Shown one piece after another: positions 10,385-18,474 of a DNA stretch of 44,529 nucleotides. Source of the DNA: Herbaspirillum sp. (GTDB lineage Bacteria > Pseudomonadota > Gammaproteobacteria > Burkholderiales > Burkholderiaceae_D); assembly GCA_028292625.1 (NCBI GenBank), contig JAQGLY010000071.1, forward strand, positions 1-44,529, in the 5' to 3' direction. The notes below the pieces were generated by a model. It was not told where the DNA came from. It saw nothing but the letters and a program-made list of their open reading frames with translations, and ran no database searches. Position 1 is the first letter of the stretch, and the number at the start of each line of letters is the position of its first letter. The position numbers and the translations under genes are program-made.

Positions 10385-11140
10385 CTAGCTGCGCAGCTTG
10401 TAGCCGCGCTTGAGCATACGCACGGCCAGCGTCGACAAGCAGAGCAGGAACACCACCACGATGATCAGGCTATAAAAAGGATTGATATCGGACTGGCCGA
10501 AAAAACCGTAGCGGAAACCGTCAATCATATAAAAGAACGGATTGAAATGCGATATCGCCTGCCAGGCCGGCGGCAACGAATGTATCGAATAGAACACCCC
10601 CGCCAGGAAGGTCAGCGGCACGATCAGGAAATTCTGGAAGGCGGCCAGCTGGTCGAATTTCTCGGCCCAGATGCCGGCTACCAGCCCCAGCGTGCCCAAT
10701 ATGGCCGCGCCCAGCAGCGCAAAAATGACGATCCACCACGGCGCCACGAAATGCAGGCCGCCGAACCAGACGGTGACGAACAGCACGCCGGATCCGACCA
10801 TCAGGCCGCGCACCACCGAGGCCAGCACATAGCCGCCGAACATTTCCCAGTGCGTCAGCGGCGTCAGCAGCACGAATACCAGATTACCGGTGATTTTCGA
10901 CTGGATCAGCGACGAGGAGCTATTCGCAAACGCGTTTTGCAGCACGCTCATCATCACTAGCCCGGGAATCAGGAAACCTGTGTACGAAACGCCGGGATAG
11001 ACCTCCAGCCGATTTTGCAGCACATGGCCGAAAATCAGCAAATACAGGATCGCGGTCATAATCGGCGCCGTGACGGTTTGCGTCGCCACTTTCCAGAAAC
11101 GCAGGAGTTCCTTGTAAAACAGTGTTTGAAAACCGGTCAT
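10385..11140 (-). CDS. ABC-2 type transporter permease (YadH-like)
   Basis: Membrane half of an ABC exporter; the 251-aa protein has six predicted membrane helices and ABC-2 family blocks (GFLIPGLVMMSVLQNAFANS, YPGVSYTGFLIPG, FLAGVFYSIHSLPPAWQ). The C-terminus ends in a basic cytoplasmic stretch (MLKRGYKLRS). Its start overlaps the stop of the ATPase gene by four bases, so the two subunits are coupled. Homologues (YadGH of E. coli) sit near envelope genes; the substrate is unknown. Location between mlaB and bolA-murA suggests an envelope-related cargo, which is inference only. Confidence 0.92.
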   Translation of the reverse strand: MTGFQTLFYKELLRFWKVATQTVTAPIMTAILYLLIFGHVLQNRLEVYPGVSYTGFLIPGLVMMSVLQNAFANSSSSLIQSKITGNLVFVLLTPLTHWEMFGGYVLASVVRGLMVGSGVLFVTVWFGGLHFVAPWWIVIFALLGAAILGTLGLVAGIWAEKFDQLAAFQNFLIVPLTFLAGVFYSIHSLPPAWQAISHFNPFFYMIDGFRYGFFGQSDINPFYSLIIVVVFLLCLSTLAVRMLKRGYKLRS

Positions 11141-12048
11141 TTGACGCCTTCCATTATCTGGATGAACACGTCTTCCAGGTCAGCCTGCTGCAATTGCATA
11201 TCTTCGATGACGGCGCCCGACTGACGCAAGGCCGCCAGGATAGTCTCGACTTCGTTGTATTCGGTCACGCGCAATGTGTACTGGCCGCCGGCCAGCAGTT
11301 CGGCGGGGTGCGTGACCAGCGGCTTGAGCCCTTCCGGCAACGCGCCCTGCTCCAGCCGCACCACCAGCTGCGAACCGGAAATGCGCTTGATCAGCGCCGC
11401 GGTGGAATCCAGCGCCACCACCTCGCCGCCCTTGAGCATCGCGATGCGATTGCACAGGGCCTGCGCCTCTTCCAGGTAATGCGTGGTCAGCACGATGGTG
11501 TGGCCTTCGCGGTTGAGCCGGCCGATGAACTTCCACAAGGTCTGGCGCAACTCGACATCGACGCCGGCAGTCGGTTCGTCGAGCACGATGACCGGCGGCT
11601 TGTGCACCAGCGCCTGCGCGACGAGCACGCGCCGCTTCATGCCGCCCGACAGCGAACGCATATTGGCGTTGGCCTTGTTGGTCAGATCGAGATTGTCCAT
11701 CACCTCGTCAATCCATTTGTCATTGTTCTTCAGGCCGAAATAACCGGACTGCATGCGCAATGTTTCACGCACCGTGAAAAATGGATCGAACACCAGCTCT
11801 TGCGGTACGACGCCGAGCTTGATGCGGGCGGCGCGGTAATCGTTCACCACATCGTGACCGTGCACCGACACCGTGCCCGAATCGGCGCGGTTCAAACCGG
11901 CGATGATGGAAATCAGCGTGGTCTTGCCGGCGCCGTTCGGGCCCAGCAGACCGAAGAATTCGCCTTCTTCGATAGACAGCGATATACCCCGCAGCGCTTG
12001 CAGCGATTGATATCGCTTTTTGACATTACTTATCTGAATTGCAGTCAT
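11137..12048 (-). CDS. ABC transporter ATP-binding protein (YadG-like)
   Basis: ATPase of the exporter formed with the following permease (303 aa). Walker A is G36PNGAGKTT, the Q-loop lies in GVVPQELVFDPF, the signature is LSGGMKRRVLVAQAL and Walker B is VIVLDEPTAGVD, followed by the H-loop TTHYLEEAQ. About 80 C-terminal residues after the nucleotide-binding domain form the usual accessory domain of this subfamily. Its own promoter seems to lie about 90 bases upstream, so it need not depend on mla transcription. Confidence 0.95.
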   Translation of the reverse strand: MTAIQISNVKKRYQSLQALRGISLSIEEGEFFGLLGPNGAGKTTLISIIAGLNRADSGTVSVHGHDVVNDYRAARIKLGVVPQELVFDPFFTVRETLRMQSGYFGLKNNDKWIDEVMDNLDLTNKANANMRSLSGGMKRRVLVAQALVHKPPVIVLDEPTAGVDVELRQTLWKFIGRLNREGHTIVLTTHYLEEAQALCNRIAMLKGGEVVALDSTAALIKRISGSQLVVRLEQGALPEGLKPLVTHPAELLAGGQYTLRVTEYNEVETILAALRQSGAVIEDMQLQQADLEDVFIQIMEGVK

Positions 12049-12141
12049 CGGAACGAACGCGCTTTATAAAAAAAGGAACTGCGAAAGAACTGCAAAAACC
12101 GCAAAATCGCCATAGCGGGTTCGGCAAGGCGAAAACCAGCA

Positions 12142-12170
12142 ATTATAGGGGATTAGAGAATTTCCGGCAG
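12142..12170 (-). promoter_or_regulatory. Candidate sigma-70 promoter of the YadG/YadH exporter
   Basis: The minus strand carries a perfect TATAAT (12142-12147), 17 bases below CTGCCG (12165-12170, weak -35). It lies in the 189-base gap between mlaB and the ATPase gene. Pattern only. Confidence 0.45.
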
Positions 12171-12237
12171 AGGCGCCGGCGGCGGACATGGGCAGAAATG
12201 GCAACAACGCGGCGCTGCCGGCTACGGAAGAGCGCGG

Positions 12238-12528
12238 TCAGCGGTGTCGCGAATCGTCGGCGACAGGCGCCGCAGAGGGCAGCAGATCGTCGACGCCGTA
12301 TAAATCGATCAAACTCTGAAGATCGGCAGGCAGAACGCCAAAACTCAGCGCGGCGCCTTTGGCGGCGGCCTGACGCCGCCATTCCAGCAACACCGCGACC
12401 GCGCTGGAGTCGACGCTGCTCAAATCGGAAAGATCGAACGCCGATTCGCCTGCGGCCAAGGCCTGCAGCCCCGCCTCCAGCGTCTGACCGGCGTTATCCA
12501 TCGTTAATTTGGCGGCGGCTTTGAACAT
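12238..12528 (-). CDS. mlaB: STAS-domain protein MlaB
   Basis: Cytoplasmic STAS-domain subunit that binds and stabilises the MlaF ATPase of the MlaFEDB phospholipid transporter. The 96-aa product shows the STAS core FDLSDLSSVDSSAVAVLLEW, with the conserved Asp-Ser-Ser-Ala at the loop before helix 1, and ALSFGVLPADLQSLIDLYGV. Its position as last gene of mlaF-E-D-A-C-B, four bases after mlaC, supports the call more than the short sequence alone. The C-terminus (PSAAPVADDSRHR) is a short tail. Confidence 0.9.
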   Translation of the reverse strand: MFKAAAKLTMDNAGQTLEAGLQALAAGESAFDLSDLSSVDSSAVAVLLEWRRQAAAKGAALSFGVLPADLQSLIDLYGVDDLLPSAAPVADDSRHR

Positions 12529-12532
12529 GGGC

Positions 12533-13168
12533 TTATTTCGCCGGCTTGACGTTACCGCGCGCCGCCAGCTGTTTGTTCTTCGCGGCCAGCGTCTTGATCA
12601 GGCCATCGATGCCGCCCTTGTCGATCTCGGAAGCGAATGTGCCTTTGTAGGCTTCGATCAGCCATGCGCCGAGCACGTTGACGTCATAAATCTTCCAGCC
12701 GGAGCCCAGTTTCTCCACGCGATAGCTGAGCTGGATCGGATCGCCGCGCGATTGAATCACTTGCGAACGCACTTCGACGTCGGTATCGGTAGGCGATGCG
12801 CGCATCGGGCTGAATTCGACTTTCTGATCGCGCACTTGCGACAAGGCGCCGGCATAAGTCGAAATCAACAGGCTGCGGAATTCGGTTTGCAGTTGCTGCT
12901 TTTGCGCGTCGCTGGCTTCGCGCCAGTGGCGGCCGGCCGCCAGCGCGGTCATGCGTTCGAAATCGACGTACGGAATGATTTTTTCTTCCACCAGACTGGT
13001 GATCCGCTGCAGATTGCCGCCCTGGATGGCCTGGTCCGATTTGGCGGTGTCGAGCACCTCGTTACTGATACGTTTGATCAAAGCATCGGGCGCTTCCTGC
13101 GCAACAGCCGAACCTGCGAAACCAATTGCGGCGACAACGGAAAACAGCATCTTGACAAACATTTTCAT
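12533..13168 (-). CDS. mlaC: Periplasmic phospholipid-binding protein MlaC
   Basis: Shuttles phospholipid between MlaA in the outer membrane and MlaFEDB in the inner membrane. The protein (211 aa) has a Sec signal peptide (MKMFVKMLFSVVAAIGFAGS, cleavage likely after AVA near residue 23) and the MlaC/Ttg2 fold markers VDFERMTALAAGRHWREAS, FRSLLISTYAGAL and WKIYDVNVLGAWLIEAYKG. A good ribosome site (AGGAAA) precedes the ATG. It lies 190 bases after mlaA rather than adjacent, with a coupled small frame between (see 13165-13359). Confidence 0.95.
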   Translation of the reverse strand: MKMFVKMLFSVVAAIGFAGSAVAQEAPDALIKRISNEVLDTAKSDQAIQGGNLQRITSLVEEKIIPYVDFERMTALAAGRHWREASDAQKQQLQTEFRSLLISTYAGALSQVRDQKVEFSPMRASPTDTDVEVRSQVIQSRGDPIQLSYRVEKLGSGWKIYDVNVLGAWLIEAYKGTFASEIDKGGIDGLIKTLAAKNKQLAARGNVKPAK

Positions 13169-13359
13169 ATTCTATTTCCTAAAAGTGACGGGCCGGGCGC
13201 TGCGATGACACGACGGTCAGCCATGGTGGCCTCCGTTCCCAGATATAGGGATGCTTCGACGTTATGCAATAGCGCGGCCGGCAAAAATACAGGCGCCGCG
13301 ATCCGCGGCAAAGGCGGATCCGACTGCGCCCGCCCTTTACCGGTCTTGCGCTTATCCAT
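13165..13359 (-). CDS. Possible small protein between mlaA and mlaC (64 aa)
   Basis: Not recognised. The frame starts with an ATG that overlaps the mlaA stop (TAATG) and its TGA stop overlaps the mlaC ATG (ATGA), so it would be coupled at both ends. The product (MDKRKTGKGRAQSDPPLPRI at its N-terminus) is basic, Pro/Ala-rich, with no signal peptide, no membrane helix and no motif I know. It may simply be a frame that happens to be open in a spacer, or a translated linker carrying ribosomes through to mlaC. Composition gives no strong support for a conserved protein. Confidence 0.25.
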   Translation of the reverse strand: MDKRKTGKGRAQSDPPLPRIAAPVFLPAALLHNVEASLYLGTEATMADRRVIAAPGPSLLGNRI

Positions 13360-14051
13360 TAATCCTGATCGGCGTGTTTGGCACCTTCGATTTGCGATGC
13401 GCGGCGCTGTATATACGCATCCCGCATGAATTGATATTTATCCAATGCCGCATCGTCGAGCAGATTGCCGGCGTTGAGCAATTGCGCGCGGCGGTCGATC
13501 AGGCGCACGCCGTAACCGACATTACGCCATCTGACCGGGTATTTGTAACTCCACAGGTCGCCGTACTGATCGGCCACCAGCGCCACCGAGTCGCGTATGT
13601 TCGACGGCCCGAATACCGGCAACACCAGATAGGGACCGGAACCGACCCCCCACACACCGAGCGTCTGGCCGAAATCGGCCTTGCGGCTAGGCAGGCGCGC
13701 TTCGGTGCCGATGTCGAGCAAACCGCCCAGGCCGAACGTCGTATTGACGGCCACGCGCAGGATATCGGACACACCGTCGGCGCCGTTACCCTGCAACAGT
13801 TGATTGACCGCCGACCATACATCGCCGAGGTTGCCGAAGAAATTGCCGATGCCGGTCTGTACGAAGGAAGGCACCACAGTGGAGTAGGCCTGAGCCACCG
13901 GCTTGACTGCGGCGCGGTCGAGGGTATCGTTGAACGTAAATATTGCCCGGTTGAATCCTTCCAGGGGATCGTTCGGGTTTTGCGCGGTAGCGCAGCCACC
14001 TAAAAAACCACCCGCCAATATCAGCATGGCAATACGTGTCTTGTTATTCAT
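13359..14051 (-). CDS. mlaA: Outer-membrane lipoprotein MlaA (VacJ)
   Basis: Ring-shaped outer-membrane lipoprotein that removes phospholipids from the outer leaflet, working with a porin. The product (230 aa) has a lipoprotein signal with lipobox LGGC and the lipidated Cys at residue 20. VacJ blocks: DPLEGFNRAIFTFNDTLDRA, FFGNLGDVWSAVNQLLQG, ADFGQTLGVWGVGSGPYLVLP and FGPSNIRDSVALVAD. Its ATG overlaps the mlaD stop by four bases. Inclusion of mlaA inside the operon (D-A-C) is typical of Burkholderiales and differs from E. coli, where vacJ is unlinked. Confidence 0.96.
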   Translation of the reverse strand: MNNKTRIAMLILAGGFLGGCATAQNPNDPLEGFNRAIFTFNDTLDRAAVKPVAQAYSTVVPSFVQTGIGNFFGNLGDVWSAVNQLLQGNGADGVSDILRVAVNTTFGLGGLLDIGTEARLPSRKADFGQTLGVWGVGSGPYLVLPVFGPSNIRDSVALVADQYGDLWSYKYPVRWRNVGYGVRLIDRRAQLLNAGNLLDDAALDKYQFMRDAYIQRRASQIEGAKHADQD

Positions 14052-14524
14052 TTTCCGCTGTCCTTACCTTCCGTAGCCTTGCTAAATAGAAATTGACTGA
14101 TCAGGTTCTCGAGAACGATTGCCGATTGTGTCATGCGGATAGTATCCCCCGCTGCCAGATTATTGGTGTCTCCGCCCGGGTCTATGCCCAAATATTGCTC
14201 GCCGAGCAGGCCCGCGGTCAGAATCTTGAGCGAACTGTCTTTTGGAAATTTATAGCGCGGATCCAGCTTCAATGTCACCAGCGCCTTGAACTGCTGGTCG
14301 TCGAACGAGATCGTGTCGACCCGTCCTACCACCACGCCGGCGCTTTTAACCGGGGCGCGGGGCTTGAGACTGCCTATATTATCGAAACGCCCATATACGG
14401 TATACCCGTCTTGGCCGAACGACGAGGCGCTCAGGTTACCCGCCTTCAAAGCCAGGAAAACCAACGCCGCAGCACCCAGCAGCATGAACAGGCCAACCCA
14501 GACATCCAGTGTTTTGCGTTGCAT
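14048..14524 (-). CDS. mlaD: MCE-domain lipid-transport protein MlaD
   Basis: Inner-membrane-anchored periplasmic hexameric ring protein of the Mla transporter. From the ATG at 14524 (MQRKTLDVWVGLFMLLGAAA) it has 158 aa: one N-terminal membrane helix (about 8-28), then an MCE domain with YTVYGRFDNIGSLKPRAPVK and the pore-loop region LLGEQYLGIDPGG. The frame continues upstream to 14581 without homology. A GC-rich hairpin lies about 15 bases upstream of the start. It overlaps mlaA by four bases. Confidence 0.95.
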   Translation of the reverse strand: MQRKTLDVWVGLFMLLGAAALVFLALKAGNLSASSFGQDGYTVYGRFDNIGSLKPRAPVKSAGVVVGRVDTISFDDQQFKALVTLKLDPRYKFPKDSSLKILTAGLLGEQYLGIDPGGDTNNLAAGDTIRMTQSAIVLENLISQFLFSKATEGKDSGK

Positions 14525-14538
14525 ATACTTCCTTATCG

Positions 14539-14571
14539 GCCCGCCCAAAGCATGCGCTGCTTCGGGCGGGC
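14539..14571 (-). repeat. GC-rich stem-loop between mlaE and mlaD
   Basis: GCCCGCCCAAAGCA (14539-14552) pairs with TGCTTCGGGCGGGC (14558-14571) with one mismatch and a 5-base loop. No U-run follows on the minus strand, so it is not an ordinary intrinsic terminator. It may block 3' exonuclease or set the ratio between MlaF/E and the later subunits. Confidence 0.6.
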
Positions 14572-14654
14572 CCGCATTCAATTTATCTTATCAAGCAAGC
14601 CGTCACTGCCGCCGCTTCACTTATATTTACACATCAACTCGCATACCGACCGTG

Positions 14655-15434
14655 CTAATTGAACATCAGCGCCGTCATCAGGAAATCCAGCGCCAGCACC
14701 ATCAGCGATGCAATCACCACCGTGCGGGTGGTGGCCCGCGCCACGCCTTCCGGCGTCGGCTGCGCTTCATATCCCTGCCACAACGCAATGAACGACACGG
14801 CGATGCCGAATACGAAGCTTTTGAAGACGCCGTTGAGAATATCTTTCCAGACATCCACTCCGGATTGCATCTGCGACCAGAATGCGCCTTCATCGATGCC
14901 CAGCATCCGCACACCGACCAGATAACCGCCGATCACCCCCACCATGCTGAAGATCGCCGCCAGCACCGGCATCGCCACGATCCCGGCCCAGAACCGCGGA
15001 GCGATCACGCGCCGCAGCGGATCGACGCCCATCATTTCCATTGCCGACAACTGCTCGCCAGCCTTCATCAGACCGATTTCGGCGGTCAGCGAGGTGCCCG
15101 CGCGGCCGGCAAACAGCAAGGCCGTCACCACCGGCCCCAGCTCCCGCGTCAGCGACAAGGCCACCAACAGGCCCAGCGCCTGCTCAGAACCGTATTTGGT
15201 CAGCGTGTAATACCCTTGCAGCCCCAGCACGAAGCCGACGAACAGGCCGGAGACGGCGATGATGACCAGCGAATAATTGCCGATGAAATGAATCTGATCC
15301 GTCACCAGCCGCGGCCTGCGCAGCAGACTGCCGGAACCGCGCACGATCGCCAGCAGCAGGCGCACCGCATAGCCTATCCCGTCCAGAACGGTCCGTGTCG
15401 CGCTGCCGAGGTCGGCCAGCCAATTCAATATCAT
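14655..15434 (-). CDS. mlaE: Phospholipid ABC transporter permease MlaE
   Basis: Inner-membrane permease of the MlaFEDB complex. The 259-aa protein has the MlaE-domain blocks GLFVGFVLGLQGYYTL, LVALSLTRELGPVVTALLFA, GRAGTSLTAEIGLMKAGEQL and AMEMMGVDPLRRVIAPRFWA, followed by four to five membrane helices; the ExGxMK-type coupling region contacts MlaF. Its ATG overlaps the mlaF stop (ATGA). A 130-base spacer containing a strong hairpin separates it from mlaD, the only loose joint in the front of the operon. Confidence 0.96.
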   Translation of the reverse strand: MILNWLADLGSATRTVLDGIGYAVRLLLAIVRGSGSLLRRPRLVTDQIHFIGNYSLVIIAVSGLFVGFVLGLQGYYTLTKYGSEQALGLLVALSLTRELGPVVTALLFAGRAGTSLTAEIGLMKAGEQLSAMEMMGVDPLRRVIAPRFWAGIVAMPVLAAIFSMVGVIGGYLVGVRMLGIDEGAFWSQMQSGVDVWKDILNGVFKSFVFGIAVSFIALWQGYEAQPTPEGVARATTRTVVIASLMVLALDFLMTALMFN

Positions 15435-16234
15435 TGCGGACCCCGCAATCCGAGATCGTCGGCCAATGCACGGCCCGGATAATGAAACGGCACCGGCCCG
15501 TCGCTTTCCGCGTTGACGAATTGCTTCACATACGGATCGGCCGACATACGCAAATCCTCCGGGGTACCTTGCGCCACAATCATGCCGCGCGACAGGAAAT
15601 ACACGTAATCGGCGATCGCGAAGGACTCGTGCACATCGTGCGACACCAGCACCGAGGTGGAGCCGAGCGCATCGTTGAGCTTGCGGATCAGATTGGCGGT
15701 GACGCCCATCGCGATCGGATCCAGCCCGGCGAATGGTTCATCGTACAAAATCAGCGCCGGATCCAGCGCAATCGCGCGCGCCAGCGCCACCCGGCGCGCC
15801 ATGCCGCCGGAAATCTCGGACGGCCGCAACAAGGCCGCATTGCGCAAGCCGACCGCATTCAGTTTAAGCAGCACCAGATCGCGGATCATGGCCTCGGACA
15901 GCTCAGTGTTCTCGCGCAATGGAAACGCAACGTTGTCGAACACGCTCATGTCGGTAAACAAGGCGCCGTTCTGGAACAGCATCCCCAGTTTGCGGCGGAA
16001 ACGATACAAATCCGCAGTATCGAGCGCATGGACATCCTGCCCATCGACCTTGACCTCGCCTTGCGAAGGGCGCAACTGGCCTCCGATGAGCCGCAAAATG
16101 GTGGTTTTGCCGGATCCGGAACCGCCCATGACCGCGATCACCTTCCCGCGCGGAAACGCCATTTCAAGGCCGCTCAGAATCGGGCGAGCACCATAGCCAA
16201 AATGCACATCATGAATATCGACAATATTAGGCAA
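15431..16234 (-). CDS. mlaF: Phospholipid ABC transporter ATPase MlaF
   Basis: ATPase driving the Mla transporter. With a TTG start at 16234 (PNIVDIHDVHFGYGARPILS after Met) it has 267 aa, matching the family length of about 270. Walker A is GGSGSGKTT (37-45), signature ISGGMARRVALARA, Walker B LILYDEPFAGLDP, H-loop LVSHDVHESF. The frame is open to an ATG at 16357, but the extra 41 residues lack homology and a TACAAT -10 box sits inside them (16264-16269), which argues for the inner start. No strong ribosome site precedes the TTG. First gene of mlaFEDACB and divergent from ychF. Confidence 0.88.
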   Translation of the reverse strand: MPNIVDIHDVHFGYGARPILSGLEMAFPRGKVIAVMGGSGSGKTTILRLIGGQLRPSQGEVKVDGQDVHALDTADLYRFRRKLGMLFQNGALFTDMSVFDNVAFPLRENTELSEAMIRDLVLLKLNAVGLRNAALLRPSEISGGMARRVALARAIALDPALILYDEPFAGLDPIAMGVTANLIRKLNDALGSTSVLVSHDVHESFAIADYVYFLSRGMIVAQGTPEDLRMSADPYVKQFVNAESDGPVPFHYPGRALADDLGLRGPQ

Positions 16235-16263
16235 AACGTTACACCGAAGCCGCAAAAAGCGAC

Positions 16264-16269
16264 ATTGTA
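16264..16269 (-). promoter_or_regulatory. Candidate -10 box of the mla operon
   Basis: Minus strand TACAAT, predicting transcription from near 16257, about 23 bases before the TTG start of mlaF. The -35 region is poor. A CTTCGC-T-GCGAAG palindrome lies just upstream (16286-16298) and could be an operator; this is inference. Confidence 0.35.
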
Positions 16270-16413
16270 GTTCAAAAAGTTCCGACTTCGCTGCGAAGCC
16301 GATTTTTATCGTGCGAAGGCAGGGCGATATCTTTACAAAAATTTCGCCCATCGGCATGCGGGCTTATTTAACTTGTTTTCCCCACAACTTCATGTATGGG
16401 GCGATGAAATTGA

Positions 16414-16419
16414 TACAAT
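16414..16419 (+). promoter_or_regulatory. Candidate -10 box of ychF
   Basis: TACAAT about 30 bases before the ychF ATG, with TTCATG 19 bases upstream as a weak -35. It lies in the divergent mlaF/ychF intergenic region. Confidence 0.35.
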
Positions 16420-16447
16420 CCCTATTTTGATTGTGAAAGATCGTATT

Positions 16448-17539
16448 ATGAGCCTCAAATGCGGCATCGTCGGCTTGCCTAACGTCGGAAAATCGACCCT
16501 GTTCAATGCGCTGACCAAAGCGGGTATCGCCGCTGAGAATTATCCTTTCTGCACAATCGAACCGAACGTCGGCATCGTTGAAGTCCCCGATGCCCGCCTG
16601 CAGGCGCTGGCCGGCATCGTCAAGCCGGAGCGCATCCTGCCGGCCGCAGTCGAATTCGTCGATATCGCAGGTCTGGTGGCCGGCGCGTCCAAAGGCGAAG
16701 GGCTGGGCAACCAGTTCCTGGCCCACATCCGCGAAACCGATGCGATCGTCAACGTGGTGCGCTGCTTTGAAGACGACAATGTGATCCACGTGGCCGGCAG
16801 AATCAGCCCGCTGGACGATATCGAAGTCATCCAGACCGAGCTGGCGCTGGCCGATCTGGCCGCCGTCGAGAAAGCCGTTCATCGCGAAAGCAAGAAAGCC
16901 CGCGCCGGCGACAAGGACGCCATCAAGCTGCTGGCCGTGCTGGAACGCATCACTCCCCATCTGAACAACGCACAGCCGGTGCGTTCGGCCGGGCTGGACG
17001 CGGAAGAGGCGGCGCTGATCAAACCGCTGTGCCTGATCACCGCCAAACCGGCGATGTTCGTCGGCAATGTCGCCGACAACGGTTTCAAGGACAATCCGCT
17101 GCTCGACCAGCTGACCGCCTACGCCAAATCGCAAAACGCGCCGGTGGTCGCGATCTGCGCCGCGATGGAAGCGGAGATCGCCGATCTGGACGATGCCGAC
17201 AAGGGCGCGTTTCTGGCCGACATGGGATTGGAAGAACCCGGCCTCAACCGCTTGATCCGCGTCGGCTTCGCGCTGCTGGGCTTGCAGACCTACTTCACCG
17301 CGGGCGTCAAGGAAGTGCGCGCCTGGACCGTGCCGATCGGCGCCACCGCGCCGCAGGCCGCCGGCGTCATCCATACCGATTTCGAACGCGGCTTCATCCG
17401 CGCGCAGACCATCGCGTATGACGACTACATCGCCTTCAAGGGCGAGACCGGCGCCAAGGAAGCCGGCAAAATGCGCGCCGAAGGCAAGGAGTACATCGTC
17501 AAGGACGGCGATGTATTGAATTTCCTGTTCAACGTTTAA
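16448..17539 (+). CDS. ychF: Redox-regulated ATPase YchF (Obg/OLA1 family)
   Basis: Ribosome-associated P-loop NTPase of the OLA1 type that prefers ATP. From the ATG at 16448 ([20 protein letters not shown]) it has 363 aa, the standard length. G1 is GLPNVGKS (9-16), G3 is [17 protein letters not shown], and the C-terminal TGS domain runs to [13 protein letters not shown]. The motif that gives nucleotide preference (NxxE in the family) reads N-V-A-D here. The frame is open 25 codons further upstream but that part covers the promoter region. The next gene starts 10 bases after its stop. Confidence 0.97.
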   Translation: MSLKCGIVGLPNVGKSTLFNALTKAGIAAENYPFCTIEPNVGIVEVPDARLQALAGIVKPERILPAAVEFVDIAGLVAGASKGEGLGNQFLAHIRETDAIVNVVRCFEDDNVIHVAGRISPLDDIEVIQTELALADLAAVEKAVHRESKKARAGDKDAIKLLAVLERITPHLNNAQPVRSAGLDAEEAALIKPLCLITAKPAMFVGNVADNGFKDNPLLDQLTAYAKSQNAPVVAICAAMEAEIADLDDADKGAFLADMGLEEPGLNRLIRVGFALLGLQTYFTAGVKEVRAWTVPIGATAPQAAGVIHTDFERGFIRAQTIAYDDYIAFKGETGAKEAGKMRAEGKEYIVKDGDVLNFLFNV

Positions 17540-17549
17540 GCGCCCCCAA

Positions 17550-18440
17550 GTGAGCAGCAACCTCAGCCGCAAAAAAGCCCCCGCAAAACCGGCGTCGGCA
17601 GCGGCACAGCCGGCGCCGGCCGCCAACGATATCCGGCCGGGACAATCGATAGAGCTGCTCAAGGAACTGCACATTCTGACCCGCGACGGCAAGATGAATC
17701 AGGACAGCCGGCGCAAGCTGAAACAGGTGTATCACCTGTTTCAGTTCATCGAACCGCTGCTTCAGGAACTTCAGCAGCGGCAGGACGCGATAGCACTGGT
17801 CGATCACGGCGCGGGCAAGTCCTATCTGGGCTTCATTGTGTACGATCTGTTCTTCAAGGCGCTGGGCGGGGCATCGCATATTTACGGCATCGAGACACGC
17901 GACGAACTGGTGCGCAAATCGCAGGAACTGGCCGCGCGGCTGAATTTTCCCGGCATGTCGTTTTTCAATTTATCGGTGGCCGCATCGATCGAATCGGAAC
18001 AACTGCCGGCGCGCATCGATATCGTCACCGCCTTGCACGCCTGCGACACCGCCACCGACGACGCGATCCGCTTCGCATTGAGGAAACAGGCCGAATTCGT
18101 GGTGCTGGTGCCCTGCTGCCAGGCAGAGGTGGCGTCGGTGCTCAACCGCAACAAAGGCGCGTCGCTGGGCCGCACGGCGCTGACCGAACTCTGGCGCCAT
18201 CCGCTGCACACGCGTGAATTCGGCAGTCAGCTCACCAATGTGCTGCGTTGCCTGCAACTGGAAGCGCACGGCTATCAGGTCAGCGTGACCGAACTGGTCG
18301 GATGGGAACATTCGATGAAAAACGAATTGATCATTGCCCGGCGCAAGAATCTGCCGACCAAACGCCCGCGTGAGCGGCTTGCCGAAGTATTGCAAACGCT
18401 GGGCCTGGAGCAAATGCAGGAGCGCTTCTTCACCGCCTGA
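17550..18440 (+). CDS. SAM-dependent methyltransferase, PF13679-like
   Basis: Class I methyltransferase of unknown substrate, 296 aa, with a GTG start right behind ychF. The SAM-binding loop is D85-HGAGKSYLGF, the second block LHACDTATDDAI (162-173) and the motif-IV-like VPCCQAEV (188-194). DxGxGKGxL and PCCxH-type motifs are those of the methyltransferase family that includes eukaryotic METTL25 and Trm13-like enzymes, which modify RNA or protein. The N-terminal 28 residues are Ala/Pro/Lys-rich and probably disordered. No ribosome site is visible before GTG, suggesting coupling to ychF. A diguanylate cyclase follows 34 bases later. Confidence 0.8.
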   Translation: MSSNLSRKKAPAKPASAAAQPAPAANDIRPGQSIELLKELHILTRDGKMNQDSRRKLKQVYHLFQFIEPLLQELQQRQDAIALVDHGAGKSYLGFIVYDLFFKALGGASHIYGIETRDELVRKSQELAARLNFPGMSFFNLSVAASIESEQLPARIDIVTALHACDTATDDAIRFALRKQAEFVVLVPCCQAEVASVLNRNKGASLGRTALTELWRHPLHTREFGSQLTNVLRCLQLEAHGYQVSVTELVGWEHSMKNELIIARRKNLPTKRPRERLAEVLQTLGLEQMQERFFTA

Positions 18441-18474
18441 ACCAGCTTGTTGCCCTTACGCTAGGACCACGCCC

